64,000 nt of DNA, from assembly GCF_001421535.1 (NCBI RefSeq), contig NZ_LMKN01000009.1:373695-437694 (forward strand). The letters are read 5' to 3'. The notes beneath the pieces were generated by a model that saw nothing but the letters and a program-made list of their open reading frames with translations, was not told the origin of the DNA and did no database searches. Origin of the DNA: Sphingomonas sp. Leaf20. GTDB lineage: Bacteria > Pseudomonadota > Alphaproteobacteria > Sphingomonadales > Sphingomonadaceae. Positions 15,398 to 26,752 of the stretch are shown here, piece after piece (within the stretch, counting starts at the first letter, position 1; each line of letters opens with the position of its first letter). The position numbers and the translations under genes were made by a program.

Positions 15398-17647
15398 TCA
15401 TGTCCGGTTGCGGTTCATTGCGACGAGCTGGCCTTCCCCTGCCGGCTCGAGTGCGGATGCCCCCTGGTCGAGTGCTGCCAGCGCTCTGGCATCGAAATTC
15501 ATGGTGACGACGGTCCCACCACCGGGACGATCCGAAAATCCGATCGTCCCGCAATGTTCCTCGATGATCTTCTTGACGATGGCAAGTCCCAGCCCCGTCC
15601 CGCGAGCGCGTGTCGTCATATAGGGCTCGATGATCCGATCGCGATCGGCGGGAAGTCCGATGCCGGTATCCGCCACCTCGATCGCCACGGACAGCACGCG
15701 CCCCTCGTGGAGCGTCTCGGTCAGCGTCATCGTCACCGCGCCGCCCTCGTCGTCCTTGCGCGTCTCGATCGCCTCGACCGCGTTCTTGACGATGTTGGTC
15801 AGCGCCTGGCCGATCTGGCGACGATCGCAGACGAGCATCGGGCCCGGATCGTCGTGCACGAGCAGGAACCGGATGCCGGGATGCGCGACCTCGTGGAGGA
15901 ACATTGCCTGGCGCGCGGCGTCGAGCAGCGACTCCTCGCGGAAGACGGGCTTGGGCATCCGGGCGAACGACGAGAATTCGTCGACCATTCGGCGCAGGTC
16001 TGCGACCTGTCGGATGATCGTGTCGGTCAGTCGTGCGAACGTGCCGTCCTCGACATCGATCTTGCTGCCATAGCGACGCTGCAGCCGCTCGGCCGCGAGC
16101 TGGATCGGGGTCAGCGGGTTCTTGATCTCGTGCGCGATCCGCCGCGCGACGTCGGACCATGCCGCACGGCGCTGGTCGAGCAGCTGCTGCGTGATGTCGT
16201 CGAACGTCAGGATCGGGCCGGTCGGGGCATGCGCGATCCGGACGGCGAGCGTGCGTGCCTCGCCCGCCTGCCCGACCTGGACGATCGCCTCGCGACCGCC
16301 TTCCTGGACCAGCGCGTCGAGTTCCGGCGCCACGTCGTGCAACGTCCGCCCGACAAGCCCGTCGACGCCGAGCAACTGCGTAGCGGATCGATTGGCGATG
16401 CGTATGACCCGGTCGTTCGCGGCCGCGACGACGCCCGCCGAGACATCCGCCATCACCGCCTCGATCAGCGCACGCCGCGTCTCGAGCTGATCGTTTGCTG
16501 TCATCAGATCGGCATTCTGCTCGTGCAGCCGCCCCGTCATCTGGTTGAACGCGCGCGCCAGCGTCCCGACCTCGTCACGGCTTCGGGGATCGGGCACGCG
16601 CGCCGTGAGATCCCCGGCGGCGACCCGGCGCGCCGCATCGACGAGCTCGCCCACCGGCCGGACGAGGCGGTCGGCAACGGCCAGCGCGATCCAGACCGCG
16701 ATCCCGACGATCAGCAGCGAGATCCCGAGCAACGCGGCATTGAACAGCAGTTGCAGGCTTCGCGATCGCGCCAGCAGCTGCCGGTAGCCGGCGAGCACCG
16801 CATTCGCACGCTGCGTCTGCCCCGAGAGCAGCTTGGTATCCTCGACGCGCCCCGCATAGAGGAACAGCTCGTCCGCGCCCGGCAGCATCGTGATCGTCCG
16901 GATCCGCTCGCCTGTGACCGATACGACGGCGGGCTTGCCGCTGCGGAGTTCCTTGATCGCGTCCGGCGTGACCTGACGCGTGAAATCGATCTCGTACGGA
17001 TTGACGACGGCGAACGTCTGGATTTCGTTCTGCGGGGTGACCTTGAACAGCGCCGCCTCGGACAGGCTGCGATAATAGACCTGCTGATAGAAATAGCCGG
17101 AAAAGTCCGGGCTCTGCAGTGACCGCTCGCGGAGATAGTTGGACATGTCGGCGGCCATCGTCACGCTCGCCTCTTCCCAGCGGCTGAGCTGGCGCGCGTA
17201 GGAGGACTGGGCGAGCTCGGTCGCGTTTTCCAGCATGCCGCGCGCCTGATCCGAATACCAGAACTGCACGCCATATTGGAACAGCAGCGACGCGAAGATC
17301 GTGACGAGCAGCATCGGCACCGCCGCGACGATCGAGAACAGCGTCACCAGCCGGACGTGGAGCCGCCCGCCCCCGCCGATCGGCGACCGCGCCGCCCGGC
17401 GCATCGCCACGCGCCGTCCGAGCAGCATCAGCAGCGCGATACCCGGGACGAGGTTTGCGATCAGCAGCAAGGCGATGAGCGGCGGCTCGATCAGCCGTTG
17501 CGGCGAATCGGCGGTGCTGATGACGAGATAGCTCGCGACCGCGACGATGACGGCAAGCGCGACGACCATGGCTTCGATGGCCGGGGTGACGGCGAACCGG
17601 TGCGGCGGGACGTCCTCGTCGATAGGTAGCGTCGCTGTGGCGATCAT
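15398..17647 (-). CDS. ntrY: Sensor histidine kinase NtrY
   Basis: About 749 residues from the ATG at 17647, which follows an AAGG ribosome binding site. Hydrophobic segments near the N-terminus (MVVALAVIVAVASYLVI, LIALLLIANLVPGIALLMLL, LVTLFSIVAAVPMLLVTIFASLLF) and a fourth before the HAMP domain (LLGISLLIVGIAVWIALAVADRLVRPVGEL) bracket a periplasmic sensor region. Then follow HAMP, PAS (RIANRSATQLLGVDGLVG), HisKA with H-box [17 protein letters not shown], and an HATPase with the N, G1 (DTGIGLP) and G2 (GTGLGLAIV) boxes. It phosphorylates NtrX. Confidence 0.94.
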   Translation of the reverse strand: MIATATLPIDEDVPPHRFAVTPAIEAMVVALAVIVAVASYLVISTADSPQRLIEPPLIALLLIANLVPGIALLMLLGRRVAMRRAARSPIGGGGRLHVRLVTLFSIVAAVPMLLVTIFASLLFQYGVQFWYSDQARGMLENATELAQSSYARQLSRWEEASVTMAADMSNYLRERSLQSPDFSGYFYQQVYYRSLSEAALFKVTPQNEIQTFAVVNPYEIDFTRQVTPDAIKELRSGKPAVVSVTGERIRTITMLPGADELFLYAGRVEDTKLLSGQTQRANAVLAGYRQLLARSRSLQLLFNAALLGISLLIVGIAVWIALAVADRLVRPVGELVDAARRVAAGDLTARVPDPRSRDEVGTLARAFNQMTGRLHEQNADLMTANDQLETRRALIEAVMADVSAGVVAAANDRVIRIANRSATQLLGVDGLVGRTLHDVAPELDALVQEGGREAIVQVGQAGEARTLAVRIAHAPTGPILTFDDITQQLLDQRRAAWSDVARRIAHEIKNPLTPIQLAAERLQRRYGSKIDVEDGTFARLTDTIIRQVADLRRMVDEFSSFARMPKPVFREESLLDAARQAMFLHEVAHPGIRFLLVHDDPGPMLVCDRRQIGQALTNIVKNAVEAIETRKDDEGGAVTMTLTETLHEGRVLSVAIEVADTGIGLPADRDRIIEPYMTTRARGTGLGLAIVKKIIEEHCGTIGFSDRPGGGTVVTMNFDARALAALDQGASALEPAGEGQLVAMNRNRT

Positions 17648-17732
17648 CGTTGCCTTGATACAACGACAATTGTTGCCGGGAAACCACATAATCGCCGGAT
17701 CGCCCCGGTGGACCGATCAGCCCGCCGCCCGT

Positions 17733-19178
<1,446 letters not shown>

Positions 19179-19188
19179 GCGCAGACCC

Positions 19189-20253
19189 TCACGACGCGGC
19201 TCGTGGCAGCAGCAAACGTAGAACGGTCATTTCCGGTGTCCCCTCTCGCGCATATTGCACGATCCCGCCCATGTCGCGCGTCAGCTTGTCGACCAGCGCA
19301 AGTCCGAGCCCCTGCCCCTCGCGACGCCCCGAGACAAATGGATCGAACAGGTGTTCGGCGATGTCGGGGGGGGCGCCGGGCCCGTTGTCGAACACGCAGA
19401 TCTCGATCGGCAGCGGCTGCCTCGGCTTGCCCGGCGCCCCGCTGACGGTGATGCCGTGACGATAGGCCGTCGTCATGATGATCCGCGCATTGTCTGCATT
19501 TCCAACGGCTTCGCGCGCGTTCTTCAGCAGGTTGATCAGGATCTGGAGAAGCGCATCGCGGTTGATCTGCGCGGGGGGCAGCGAGGGATCGAACCGCTCC
19601 TCGATCGTGATGCCGCGCGCGAATCCGGCCAGTGCCAGCCGCCGCGCATGCGTCAGGAGCGGATAGATATTCTCCGCGGCGAGCGGCAAGGGTCGCGTAT
19701 CGCTGAAGTCCTGCATCCGATCGATCAGCGCGGCGATACGGTCGACCTCGGTCGTGATCAGCGTCGTTAGTTCGCCGGCACCGAGCAGCTGCGCGGCCCC
19801 GCGGATACCCGACAGGGGGTTCTTGATCTCGTGCGCCAGCATCGCTGCCGCCCCGACCGCAGCGCGCGCACCCCCCGTCCGGTCGGCGAGATATCCGAGG
19901 CGACGGGAAATCGCGGCCGAATGCAGCGTGATCGCCCGCCAGCCGGGATGGTCCGGGATCAGCGTCTCGGCGAAGTCGACGCGGATCTTCACGCCGCGTG
20001 CGGTGACGATCTCGGCATCATAGACCGCGAGCCCGCGGTGCTCGGAGTTTCGCATCGGGTCGGGCGTCGGCAGGATCGTCGCGATCGGTTGTCCCAGCAT
20101 CACGCGTTCGGACTGGTTGAGCAATGTTTCGGCAAGCGCGTTGGCGTGCGCGACACACTCGTCCGGGCCGACGACGATCGCGGCGACGGGCAATGCGGCG
20201 AAGAGTGCGTCGAACCCCGGGCGACCGGTGATCGACGGCTCAGGCTGCGGCAA
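19189..20253 (-). CDS. ntrB: Nitrogen regulation sensor kinase NtrB (NRII)
   Basis: About 354 residues, soluble, with no membrane segment. An N-terminal PAS region ([32 protein letters not shown]) precedes the H-box [20 protein letters not shown], the N-box [20 protein letters not shown], and ATPase boxes [10 protein letters not shown] and [12 protein letters not shown]. The family phosphorylates NtrC when nitrogen is short. No ATG fits: the first codons after the dusB end read in frame as TTG CCG CAG CCT GAG, so a TTG at 20253, overlapping the dusB end by 14 bases, is the likely start. Confidence in the product is high, in the start moderate. Confidence 0.92.
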   Translation of the reverse strand: MPQPEPSITGRPGFDALFAALPVAAIVVGPDECVAHANALAETLLNQSERVMLGQPIATILPTPDPMRNSEHRGLAVYDAEIVTARGVKIRVDFAETLIPDHPGWRAITLHSAAISRRLGYLADRTGGARAAVGAAAMLAHEIKNPLSGIRGAAQLLGAGELTTLITTEVDRIAALIDRMQDFSDTRPLPLAAENIYPLLTHARRLALAGFARGITIEERFDPSLPPAQINRDALLQILINLLKNAREAVGNADNARIIMTTAYRHGITVSGAPGKPRQPLPIEICVFDNGPGAPPDIAEHLFDPFVSGRREGQGLGLALVDKLTRDMGGIVQYAREGTPEMTVLRLLLPRAAS

Positions 20254-21238
20254 GGTGACGCCAGGGGGCGTAGAACTCGGCGAGCATCGCCTTGACCTGA
20301 TTGGGATCCGCAATCTGGTTCACGCGGTTCCGGAACTCCGCCGAGCCGTGCAGCCCCTTGGTGTACCAGCCGATATGCTTGCGCGCCATGTTGACGCCGG
20401 TCTCGATCCCGTAATGTTCGAGCATCGCCTCGTAATGGCCTGCGATCGCGGTATATTGCTCGTCGATTGACGGATCGGCAATGCGTCGTCCGGTCGCGAA
20501 CCACGTCATGACCTGGTTGAGCAGCCACGGCCGGCCATAGGCGCCGCGACCAATCATCAGGCCGTCTGCGCCTGAGTGGTCGAGCGCCGTCTCCGCGTCC
20601 TCGATCGAGCAGATGTCGCCATTGACGATGACCGGAATCGTGACGGCATCCTTGACCTGCCGGACGAACCGCCAGTCGGCGCTGCCCTTGTACATCTGGT
20701 TTCGCGTCCGGCCGTGGACCGTGATCAGCTTGACGCCGAGGTCCTCCGCGATCCGGGACAATTCGGGGGCATTGAGGCTGTCATGGCACCAGCCCATCCG
20801 CATCTTGAGCGTCACCGGCACCTGGACCGCCTTGACCGTGGCCTCGATGATCTGCGTCGCAAGCTTCACGTCGCGCATGAGCGCCGACCCGGCATCGCCG
20901 TTGACGATCTTCCGGACCGGACATCCCATGTTGATGTCGACGATCGCCGCGCCGCGATCCTGGCTGAGCCGCGCGGCTTCCCCCATCTCGTATGGGGTAC
21001 AGCCGACGAGCTGCATCGATACGGGTTCCTCGAGCCGGTCCCACGCCGCCTTCTGGATCGACTGCCGCGTCTCGCGGATCGCCGCCTGGCTCGCGACCAT
21101 CTCCGTCACGTTCAGTCCGCTGCCATAGCGACGGACGAGCGTGCGGAACGGCATGTCGGTCACACCCGTCATCGGCGCGAGCACGACGGGACTTTCGATA
21201 CGGACCGGGCCGATCTGGATTGGAGATAGCTGACGCAT
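20240..21238 (-). CDS. dusB: tRNA-dihydrouridine synthase DusB (NifR3)
   Basis: 332 residues. TIM-barrel FMN flavoprotein with the family start [13 protein letters not shown], active-site Cys106 in [18 protein letters not shown], the [14 protein letters not shown] motif and the phosphate-binding [16 protein letters not shown]. It reduces uridine in the D-loop of tRNAs. It is the first gene of the dusB-ntrB-ntrC-ntrY-ntrX run, the classic nifR3-ntr arrangement of alphaproteobacteria. A TATAAC-like -10 element lies in the 100-base gap to ispDF, on the minus strand. Confidence 0.95.
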   Translation of the reverse strand: MRQLSPIQIGPVRIESPVVLAPMTGVTDMPFRTLVRRYGSGLNVTEMVASQAAIRETRQSIQKAAWDRLEEPVSMQLVGCTPYEMGEAARLSQDRGAAIVDINMGCPVRKIVNGDAGSALMRDVKLATQIIEATVKAVQVPVTLKMRMGWCHDSLNAPELSRIAEDLGVKLITVHGRTRNQMYKGSADWRFVRQVKDAVTIPVIVNGDICSIEDAETALDHSGADGLMIGRGAYGRPWLLNQVMTWFATGRRIADPSIDEQYTAIAGHYEAMLEHYGIETGVNMARKHIGWYTKGLHGSAEFRNRVNQIADPNQVKAMLAEFYAPWRHLAAA

Positions 21239-21350
21239 GATGTGCCCAAAAAAGAGGCAGTTATACAGGCCGAGGCGGTGACTGACAAGCCGGGGCGACC
21301 CCGCGCCTGGCGCACTGGTCTGGCTTTGATCGACGCGCTAATTGCCGGGG

Positions 21351-22565
21351 ATGATGAATGCCTCCGATCCCCAGCCTGCGCGGCCCGGCGCGCGTACCGT
21401 CGCGATGATCGTCGCGGCCGGTGCCGGCGTACGCGCGGGCGGTACTGTGCCCAAGCAATTCGCCGTCGTCGCAGGGCGGCCGATGCTCGTGCATGCCGTC
21501 GCCGCGATGCAGGCCCATCCTGCCGTAACCGACATGATCGTCATCGTTGCCCAAGACCAGGTCGACCTCGCTCGCGAGGCACTGGCGGACCTTCATGACG
21601 AGGTGACGATCGTCATCGGCGGCGCGACGCGGCGCGACTCGGTCGCAAACGGGCTTGTACACCTTGATGACGCGGACCGCGTGCTGATCCACGACGCGGC
21701 GCGCCCGTTTGTGCCCGCCGCGGTGATCGGCGCCGTCGTCGACGCGCTGTCGATGTGCGACGCCGCCATTCCGGTCATGGCGGTCGTCGATACGCTGGCA
21801 CGGGGCGAGCGCGAGGACGTCACCACCTGGCTGGGCGACGTCGTCCCCCGCGACGCGCTCTACCGCGTCCAGACGCCGCAGGGATTCCGGGTCGGACCGC
21901 TCCGCGCCGCGCATGCCGCATGGCCCGGCGACGAGGAGGCGACCGACGACGGCCAGATGGTCCGCCGACTTGGCGGACGCGTCGCATTCGTGCAGGGCGA
22001 TCCGATGCTCGACAAAGTAACGCATCCCGATGATTTCGCTGCGGCAGAAGCCCGCGCCCCCCGTGAGACCCGCACCGCGATGGGGTTCGACGTCCACCGT
22101 CTCGAAACCGGTGAGGAATTGTGGCTCGGCGGGGTCAGGATCCCCCATGACAAGGGGCTGTCGGGTCACAGCGACGCCGATGTCGCGCTGCATGCGCTGA
22201 CCGACGCACTGCTCGGCACGATCGCGGCAGGCGATATCGGCACGCATTTCCCGCCAAGCGATCCGCAGTGGAAAGGCGCTGATTCGGCGCAGTTCCTGCA
22301 GCATGCGGCACGGCTAATCGCGGACAAGGGGGGCAGGATCGGCTTTGTCGACCTGACGATCATGTGCGAGGCGCCGAAGATCGGCCCGCACCGCGGCGCG
22401 ATGACCGTGCGGATCGCCGAGCTTCTGCACCTGACCCCCGACCGGGTCAGCATCAAGGCGACGACGACCGAACGCCTCGGCTTCACCGGGCGCGGCGAGG
22501 GGATCGCGGCGCAGGCCGTCGCGACGATCACGCTCCCCAACAGCAGTTCAGGAGCACAGGGTTGA
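21351..22565 (+). CDS. ispDF: Bifunctional IspD/IspF isoprenoid enzyme
   Basis: About 404 residues from the ATG at 21351 (a TTG nine bases upstream is an alternative). The N-terminal half is 2-C-methyl-D-erythritol 4-phosphate cytidylyltransferase ([34 protein letters not shown]); the C-terminal half, from about residue 230, is MECDP synthase IspF ([53 protein letters not shown]). Two non-consecutive steps of the MEP pathway are thus fused, as in other alphaproteobacteria. The MEP pathway here feeds ubiquinone, undecaprenyl and probably carotenoid or hopanoid synthesis. Confidence 0.96.
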   Translation: MMNASDPQPARPGARTVAMIVAAGAGVRAGGTVPKQFAVVAGRPMLVHAVAAMQAHPAVTDMIVIVAQDQVDLAREALADLHDEVTIVIGGATRRDSVANGLVHLDDADRVLIHDAARPFVPAAVIGAVVDALSMCDAAIPVMAVVDTLARGEREDVTTWLGDVVPRDALYRVQTPQGFRVGPLRAAHAAWPGDEEATDDGQMVRRLGGRVAFVQGDPMLDKVTHPDDFAAAEARAPRETRTAMGFDVHRLETGEELWLGGVRIPHDKGLSGHSDADVALHALTDALLGTIAAGDIGTHFPPSDPQWKGADSAQFLQHAARLIADKGGRIGFVDLTIMCEAPKIGPHRGAMTVRIAELLHLTPDRVSIKATTTERLGFTGRGEGIAAQAVATITLPNSSSGAQG

Positions 22566-23089
22566 AGCTTTCGGCAATCCTCATGGCAGCGGCGGCGATC
22601 GCCAGCCCGGTCAGCGCGCAAGCGCAGTGCATTACCGCGCCCGAAGCCGAGGCGATGACGCTGGTCGCGCTGCCCGACATCATCCGCGAGACGGGGCGAG
22701 TCTGCGCAGCGCAGCTTCCCGCGACCAGCCTGGTACGCAACCAGTCGAGCGCGCTGATCGGCCGCTATCAGGGCGAGGCCGATCGCGCCTGGCCGTCCGC
22801 GCGTGCGGCGATCGTCAAGCTGAGCGACCCGGCAGTCGATGCGCTGCTCGATTCCGAGTTTGCGCGGCCGCTGCTGACCAGCCTGCTCGTTCCGCAGATC
22901 GTCGGCCGGATCGCGCCACGCGACTGCGGGACGATCGACCGGCTGATCACGCTGCTACAGCCCCTCCCCCCGCGCAACACGGCTGGCATCGTCGTTGAGA
23001 CGCTGCGTTATCTGAAGGCCGACAAGGCGCGTCAGGGCGTCCGGATGGTCCCCGACCTGCCCTTGTGCACGATCCAGGGAAATCGCTGA
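22562..23089 (+). CDS. Exported hypothetical protein
   Basis: About 175 residues from a TTG at 22562 that overlaps the ispDF stop (TTGA). The N-terminus [22 protein letters not shown] is a signal peptide; the mature part is alpha-helical with three cysteines (in AQCITA, RVCAAQ and RDCGTI) that might form disulfides in the periplasm. I recognise no family. It sits between ispDF and cinA and overlaps both by a few bases, so it is transcribed with them. A start at the internal ATG (22583) would leave only a short signal sequence. Confidence 0.7.
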   Translation: MKLSAILMAAAAIASPVSAQAQCITAPEAEAMTLVALPDIIRETGRVCAAQLPATSLVRNQSSALIGRYQGEADRAWPSARAAIVKLSDPAVDALLDSEFARPLLTSLLVPQIVGRIAPRDCGTIDRLITLLQPLPPRNTAGIVVETLRYLKADKARQGVRMVPDLPLCTIQGNR

Positions 23090-23607
23090 TGGATACCGTC
23101 CTGCCACCCGAACTGATCGACGCCGCGCGGAAGGTGGTCGAGGCGAACAAGGCGCTCGGACGCCGCGTCGCCGTCGCCGAGAGCTGCACCGGCGGGCTGG
23201 TCGCGGCGGCACTGACCGAGATCCCCGGCTCCTCGGACGTGTTCGAGATCGGTTTCGTCACCTATTCCAACGAGGCGAAGCTTCGCCTGCTGAAGGTCAG
23301 CGCCGACGTGCTCGAGACGTTCGGCGCGGTGTCGATCGCGGTTGCGTGGAGCATGGCGCAGGGCGCGCTCGAGAAATCGGGCGCCGACGTCGCGGTCGCG
23401 ATCACGGGCATTGCCGGCCCGGGTGGCGGTAGCGCGAAGAAGCCCGTCGGCACCGTGGTATTCGCCCGCGCGGAAAAAGGCGGCGATCGCAACGACGTCC
23501 ATGCCGACCGCCGCGACTTCGGCGACCTGGGCCGCGGTGGCATCCGCCTTCAGGCGGCGCTGTGTGCGCTCGAACTGCTGATGCCGGTCGACGATCCCGC
23601 GCCGTAA
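23089..23607 (+). CDS. CinA C-terminal family nicotinamide-nucleotide amidase
   Basis: 172 residues. The protein is the stand-alone CinA C-terminal domain: [37 protein letters not shown] and the [22 protein letters not shown] motif. Family members such as PncC/YgaD deamidate nicotinamide mononucleotide in NAD salvage, with the Ser-Thr-Gly of ESCTGG in the active site. The ATG overlaps the previous TGA by one base. Its 3' end runs 58 bases into the convergent coq10-like gene. Confidence 0.92.
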   Translation: MDTVLPPELIDAARKVVEANKALGRRVAVAESCTGGLVAAALTEIPGSSDVFEIGFVTYSNEAKLRLLKVSADVLETFGAVSIAVAWSMAQGALEKSGADVAVAITGIAGPGGGSAKKPVGTVVFARAEKGGDRNDVHADRRDFGDLGRGGIRLQAALCALELLMPVDDPAP

Positions 23608-24026
23608 AGCTCGGCGGCGCGTGTCTCGAACGCGCCGATCATCTTGCGCAGCGCCGAGCCGAAGACCTGGCCGGCGATCAGTTCGAACATCCGGTTCTTG
23701 AACGCGAAGTCGACCGTGAAGTCGACCGCGCATCCGGTCTCGGTCGGGCGGAAATGCCAGTCGTTGCGCAGATATTTGAGCGGACCATCGACATAATCGA
23801 CCGAAAGGTCCGTCGGCCGCGTCTTTTCGACGCGCGAGGTGAAGGTCTCGCGCAGCCCCTTGAACCCGACGATCATGTCGGCGAGCGTCTCGCTCTCGCT
23901 GTCGCTCCGGACGCGCATCGCGCTGACCCAGGGCAGAAATTCCGGGTAGCGACGGACGTCGGCCACCAGGTCGAACATCTGTTCGGGTGTATAGGGCAGA
24001 TGGCGCGTTTCGGTATGCTTGGGCAT
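23550..24026 (-). CDS. COQ10/RatA-type START-domain ubiquinone-binding protein
   Basis: 158 residues with the COQ10 opening ([34 protein letters not shown]), the [15 protein letters not shown] strand region and the helix-grip ending [36 protein letters not shown]. These proteins bind ubiquinone or its precursors; in some bacteria they are called RatA toxins, a label that is doubtful here. Its ATG overlaps the lipA stop, so it is co-expressed with lipoate synthesis. Its tail overlaps the convergent cinA-like gene. Confidence 0.88.
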   Translation of the reverse strand: MPKHTETRHLPYTPEQMFDLVADVRRYPEFLPWVSAMRVRSDSESETLADMIVGFKGLRETFTSRVEKTRPTDLSVDYVDGPLKYLRNDWHFRPTETGCAVDFTVDFAFKNRMFELIAGQVFGSALRKMIGAFETRAAELYGAGSSTGISSSSAHSAA

Positions 24027-24949
24027 CAGTCGCGAACGACCCCCAGCTTGGCATCGCGGTTGGCGCGCAACTTGGCGAAATCGTCGCCGGCATGATAGCT
24101 CGAGCGCGTCAGCGGCGACGAGGCGACCAGCATGAAGCCCTTGGCGCGCGCGATCGAGGCATAGGCGTCGAACGCCTTGGGCGTGACGAACTCGGCGACC
24201 TTTGCGTGCCGCGGGGTCGGCTGAAGATACTGACCCATCGTGAGGAAATCGATGTCGGCGCAGCGCATGTCGTCCATTACCTGATGGATCTCGAGCCGCT
24301 CCTCGCCAAGACCCAACATGACGCCCGACTTGGTGAAGATCGACGGATCATGCCGCTTGACGCTCTCGAGCAGCCGCAGCGATGCGTAGTAGCGCGCGCC
24401 CGGGCGGATCGTCGGATAGAGTCGCGGGACCGTCTCGAGGTTGTGGTTGTAGACATCGGGGCGAGCCTCGACGATCGACTCGATCGCTGCCTGCGCCTTG
24501 TTGCGGAAATCCGGTGTCAGGATCTCGATCGTCGTCGTGGGGTTCGACCGGCGGATCGCCTGGATGACCTTCACGAACTGCGACGCGCCACCATCGGGCA
24601 GGTCGTCGCGATCGACCGACGTGATGACGATGTGGTTAAGCCCCATCTGCGCCGCGGCGTCGGCGACGTTCTGCGGCTCCATTGCATCGACCTTGCGCGG
24701 CATGCCCGTCTTGACGTTGCAGAACGCACAGGCGCGCGTGCAGGTGTCGCCGAGGATCATCACCGTCGCGTGCTTCTTCGACCAGCACTCGCCGATATTG
24801 GGGCAGGCCGCCTCCTCGCACACCGTGGTCAGGCTTTTCGACCGCATCAGTTCGCGGGTCTTGGCAAAGCCCGCCGAGGTGGGCGCCTTGACGCGGATCC
24901 AGTCGGGCTTGCGTGCGCGAGGGATGGCAACCGTGGTCATGTCGTTCAT
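24026..24949 (-). CDS. lipA: Lipoyl synthase
   Basis: About 307 residues from the ATG at 24949 ([23 protein letters not shown]). Radical-SAM enzyme with both iron-sulfur clusters: auxiliary motif [12 protein letters not shown] and radical SAM motif CTRACAFC. Further family text: [36 protein letters not shown] and [10 protein letters not shown]. It inserts sulfur into octanoyl groups on the E2 proteins of pyruvate and 2-oxoglutarate dehydrogenases. The open frame continues to 25099, but that part overlaps the upstream gene and is not LipA-like. Confidence 0.96.
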   Translation of the reverse strand: MNDMTTVAIPRARKPDWIRVKAPTSAGFAKTRELMRSKSLTTVCEEAACPNIGECWSKKHATVMILGDTCTRACAFCNVKTGMPRKVDAMEPQNVADAAAQMGLNHIVITSVDRDDLPDGGASQFVKVIQAIRRSNPTTTIEILTPDFRNKAQAAIESIVEARPDVYNHNLETVPRLYPTIRPGARYYASLRLLESVKRHDPSIFTKSGVMLGLGEERLEIHQVMDDMRCADIDFLTMGQYLQPTPRHAKVAEFVTPKAFDAYASIARAKGFMLVASSPLTRSSYHAGDDFAKLRANRDAKLGVVRD

Positions 24950-25008
24950 GGTGGCGAGATAGCGATCCCGGCTATCCGAGACAACATGCATGCGGATTTC
25001 TGCAGGTT

Positions 25009-25716
25009 TTACATGAAGGGATCGGGTTTGGGCACCGCGGCTACCGCGGTGATATAGCGTTCGGACAGATAGCGTTCGAACCGCTGATGCGCGTCGCACG
25101 ACAAGCGGAATGCCACATTGGCCAGTTGCGTATCGTCGCCGATCTCATAGTCGACGAGCCCCTCCGCACTCAGCGCGCGCATCCAGCGCGTGACGTTGAC
25201 GACACTCATCCCGAGCATCGTCGCGACGTCCGCCATGCCGAGCACGCGCCCCTCCGCTTCGCTGATATTGGCGGCGAGGAGAATGTCCCATGCGCTGTCG
25301 GCAAAGAGCGACGCCGAGAAGATTTCGGTCCGCGCACGCCGCGCCTCGAACGTCAGCCGCGCCGTCTTGAGCAGCGCTTCGGGCCGCATCGTCGAACTTG
25401 GCTGTCTGCCGTCCTGGACCACGATGTGGATGCGGACGCCCTCCGACGTCCGCGACGCGATCGACACATGGCTCTGAATCCAGAGGTGCGATGAATCGCT
25501 TCGGATCAGCCGTTTGACCGTGCTGACGGGGATGCCGTTCGACTGCACCTGCGAGAACAGGTGCATGCACCGCTCGCGATCGGCGGGCGCGGTGAAGTCG
25601 AACAGGTTGCTCCCGATGAGTATTTCGGCGGGCGCGCGCAACGTCGCACAGATCGCCGGGTCGGCCTCGACGATCACACCCGCCATGTCGATCATCATGC
25701 ATCCGAGATTGGTCAT
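25009..25716 (-). CDS. PAS domain/winged-helix transcriptional regulator
   Basis: About 235 residues from the ATG at 25716; a GTG at 25791 would add 25 residues of low plausibility. The N-terminal half is a PAS fold ([46 protein letters not shown], then [17 protein letters not shown]). The C-terminal half is a winged helix like MarR ([51 protein letters not shown]). Such one-component sensors occur in sphingomonads; the ligand is unknown. An inverted repeat lies about 105 bases upstream. Confidence 0.75.
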   Translation of the reverse strand: MTNLGCMMIDMAGVIVEADPAICATLRAPAEILIGSNLFDFTAPADRERCMHLFSQVQSNGIPVSTVKRLIRSDSSHLWIQSHVSIASRTSEGVRIHIVVQDGRQPSSTMRPEALLKTARLTFEARRARTEIFSASLFADSAWDILLAANISEAEGRVLGMADVATMLGMSVVNVTRWMRALSAEGLVDYEIGDDTQLANVAFRLSCDAHQRFERYLSERYITAVAAVPKPDPFM

Positions 25717-25820
25717 CGCCAGAGCCTTGTCAGGCAGCCGCGACGCGGATGCACCCCCTTGAATAAGCAGGACTAACAGTCGACGCGACACCTGTGCGCT
25801 AACATGGATTGCATATGTGG

Positions 25821-25833
25821 CATGAAATTCATG
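25821..25833. promoter_or_regulatory. Inverted repeat upstream of PAS regulator (possible operator)
   Basis: CATGAA and TTCATG around a single A form a perfect 13-base palindrome in the 157-base gap between ppk2 and the PAS regulator. It lies on the 5' side of the regulator gene, where an autoregulatory operator would be expected. The position supports this; nothing else does. Confidence 0.35.
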
Positions 25834-25873
25834 TTGATCCCGCGAACGTCAACTTCACTCGGCTATGGCCGGA

Positions 25874-26647
25874 TCAGAGCTTCAGTGCCTTCTTGGCGAC
25901 CTTGAGTACCGCAGGATCAAGCGGTGGCGGGACCATCTGGACGCCAGCCTCCAGCCGATCGGCGATCACCGTCAGCGCGGCGATCCGCGCGGCCTTTTTG
26001 TCGTTGCCATCGATCACCACCCAGGGCGCCTCGGCCGTATCGGTGCGCTCGAACATTTCGTGCATCGCCTCGAGATAGTCGGCGCGCCGAGACCTGTTGT
26101 GATAATCGTCGAGCCCCGTCTTCCAGTGCTTCCACGGATCACGAAGCCGCGCCTTGAGCCGGCGGTCCTGCTCCTCCTGCGTGATATGGACGAAGATCTT
26201 GATCAACGTGGTATCGTTGCCGATCAATCCCGCCTCGAACGCGTTGATCGCGTCATAGGCGCGGCGCCATTCCGCCTCGCTCGCGAATTGCTCGACGCGT
26301 TCGACCAGGACGCGGCCGTACCAGCTCCGGTCGAAGACCGCGATCGACCCGTCTGCGGGAAGCCGCTGCCAAAAGCGCCACAGGAAATGATGCGCCTTTT
26401 CGTCGCTGCTTGGCGCGGCGATCGGCCAGACCCGATAGGTGCGCGGATCCCACTCCGCCGACAGCCGCTGAATGATCCCGCCCTTGCCCGCGGCATCCCA
26501 GCCCTCCAACATGACGACGGCCGGACGCTTGTTGACGATGTGCGCGACCTGGATGTGTTCCAGCCGCTTCTGCAGCGCGGCAAGATCACGCCGATACCGG
26601 CCATCATAGTCGTCGCCGGCTTCATACTGCGTGAGATCGATCGACAT
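25874..26647 (-). CDS. Polyphosphate kinase 2 family protein
   Basis: 257 residues. The PPK2 motifs are plain: Walker A VMLEGWDAAGKGGIIQRL, Walker B region SIAVFDRSWYGRVLVERV and the lid residues around RLKARLRDPWKHWKTGLDDY. PPK2 enzymes use polyphosphate to phosphorylate nucleoside mono- or diphosphates; class I (NDP) versus III cannot be settled here. The genome also has ppk1 and ppx 34 kb away, so synthesis, use and degradation of polyphosphate are all represented in the window. Confidence 0.93.
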   Translation of the reverse strand: MSIDLTQYEAGDDYDGRYRRDLAALQKRLEHIQVAHIVNKRPAVVMLEGWDAAGKGGIIQRLSAEWDPRTYRVWPIAAPSSDEKAHHFLWRFWQRLPADGSIAVFDRSWYGRVLVERVEQFASEAEWRRAYDAINAFEAGLIGNDTTLIKIFVHITQEEQDRRLKARLRDPWKHWKTGLDDYHNRSRRADYLEAMHEMFERTDTAEAPWVVIDGNDKKAARIAALTVIADRLEAGVQMVPPPLDPAVLKVAKKALKL

Positions 26648-26677
26648 GGGACGCTCCGTAGTGGAATGGCTACGGAA

Positions 26678-26716
26678 ACGCCCCCGTCCGCCATTCGGCT
26701 CCAGACGACGGGGGCG
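26678..26716 (-). terminator. Possible intrinsic terminator after aspS
   Basis: CGCCCCCGTC and GACGGGGGCG form a 10-bp stem with a 19-base loop, between the aspS stop and the ppk2 start. On the minus strand the stem is followed by TTTCC, a weak U-run. It could end aspS transcription, or be read through to ppk2. Confidence 0.45.
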
Positions 26717-26752
26717 GTCCAGGTTTTTCCGGCTGATCGTCGCCGGGCAGGG

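Noticed and set aside
26745..26752. A GGGCAGGG octamer pointing away from the dif-like site
   Set aside because: One exception among eleven octamers found on the right side is compatible with the known imperfect bias of KOPS, so it does not count against the site.
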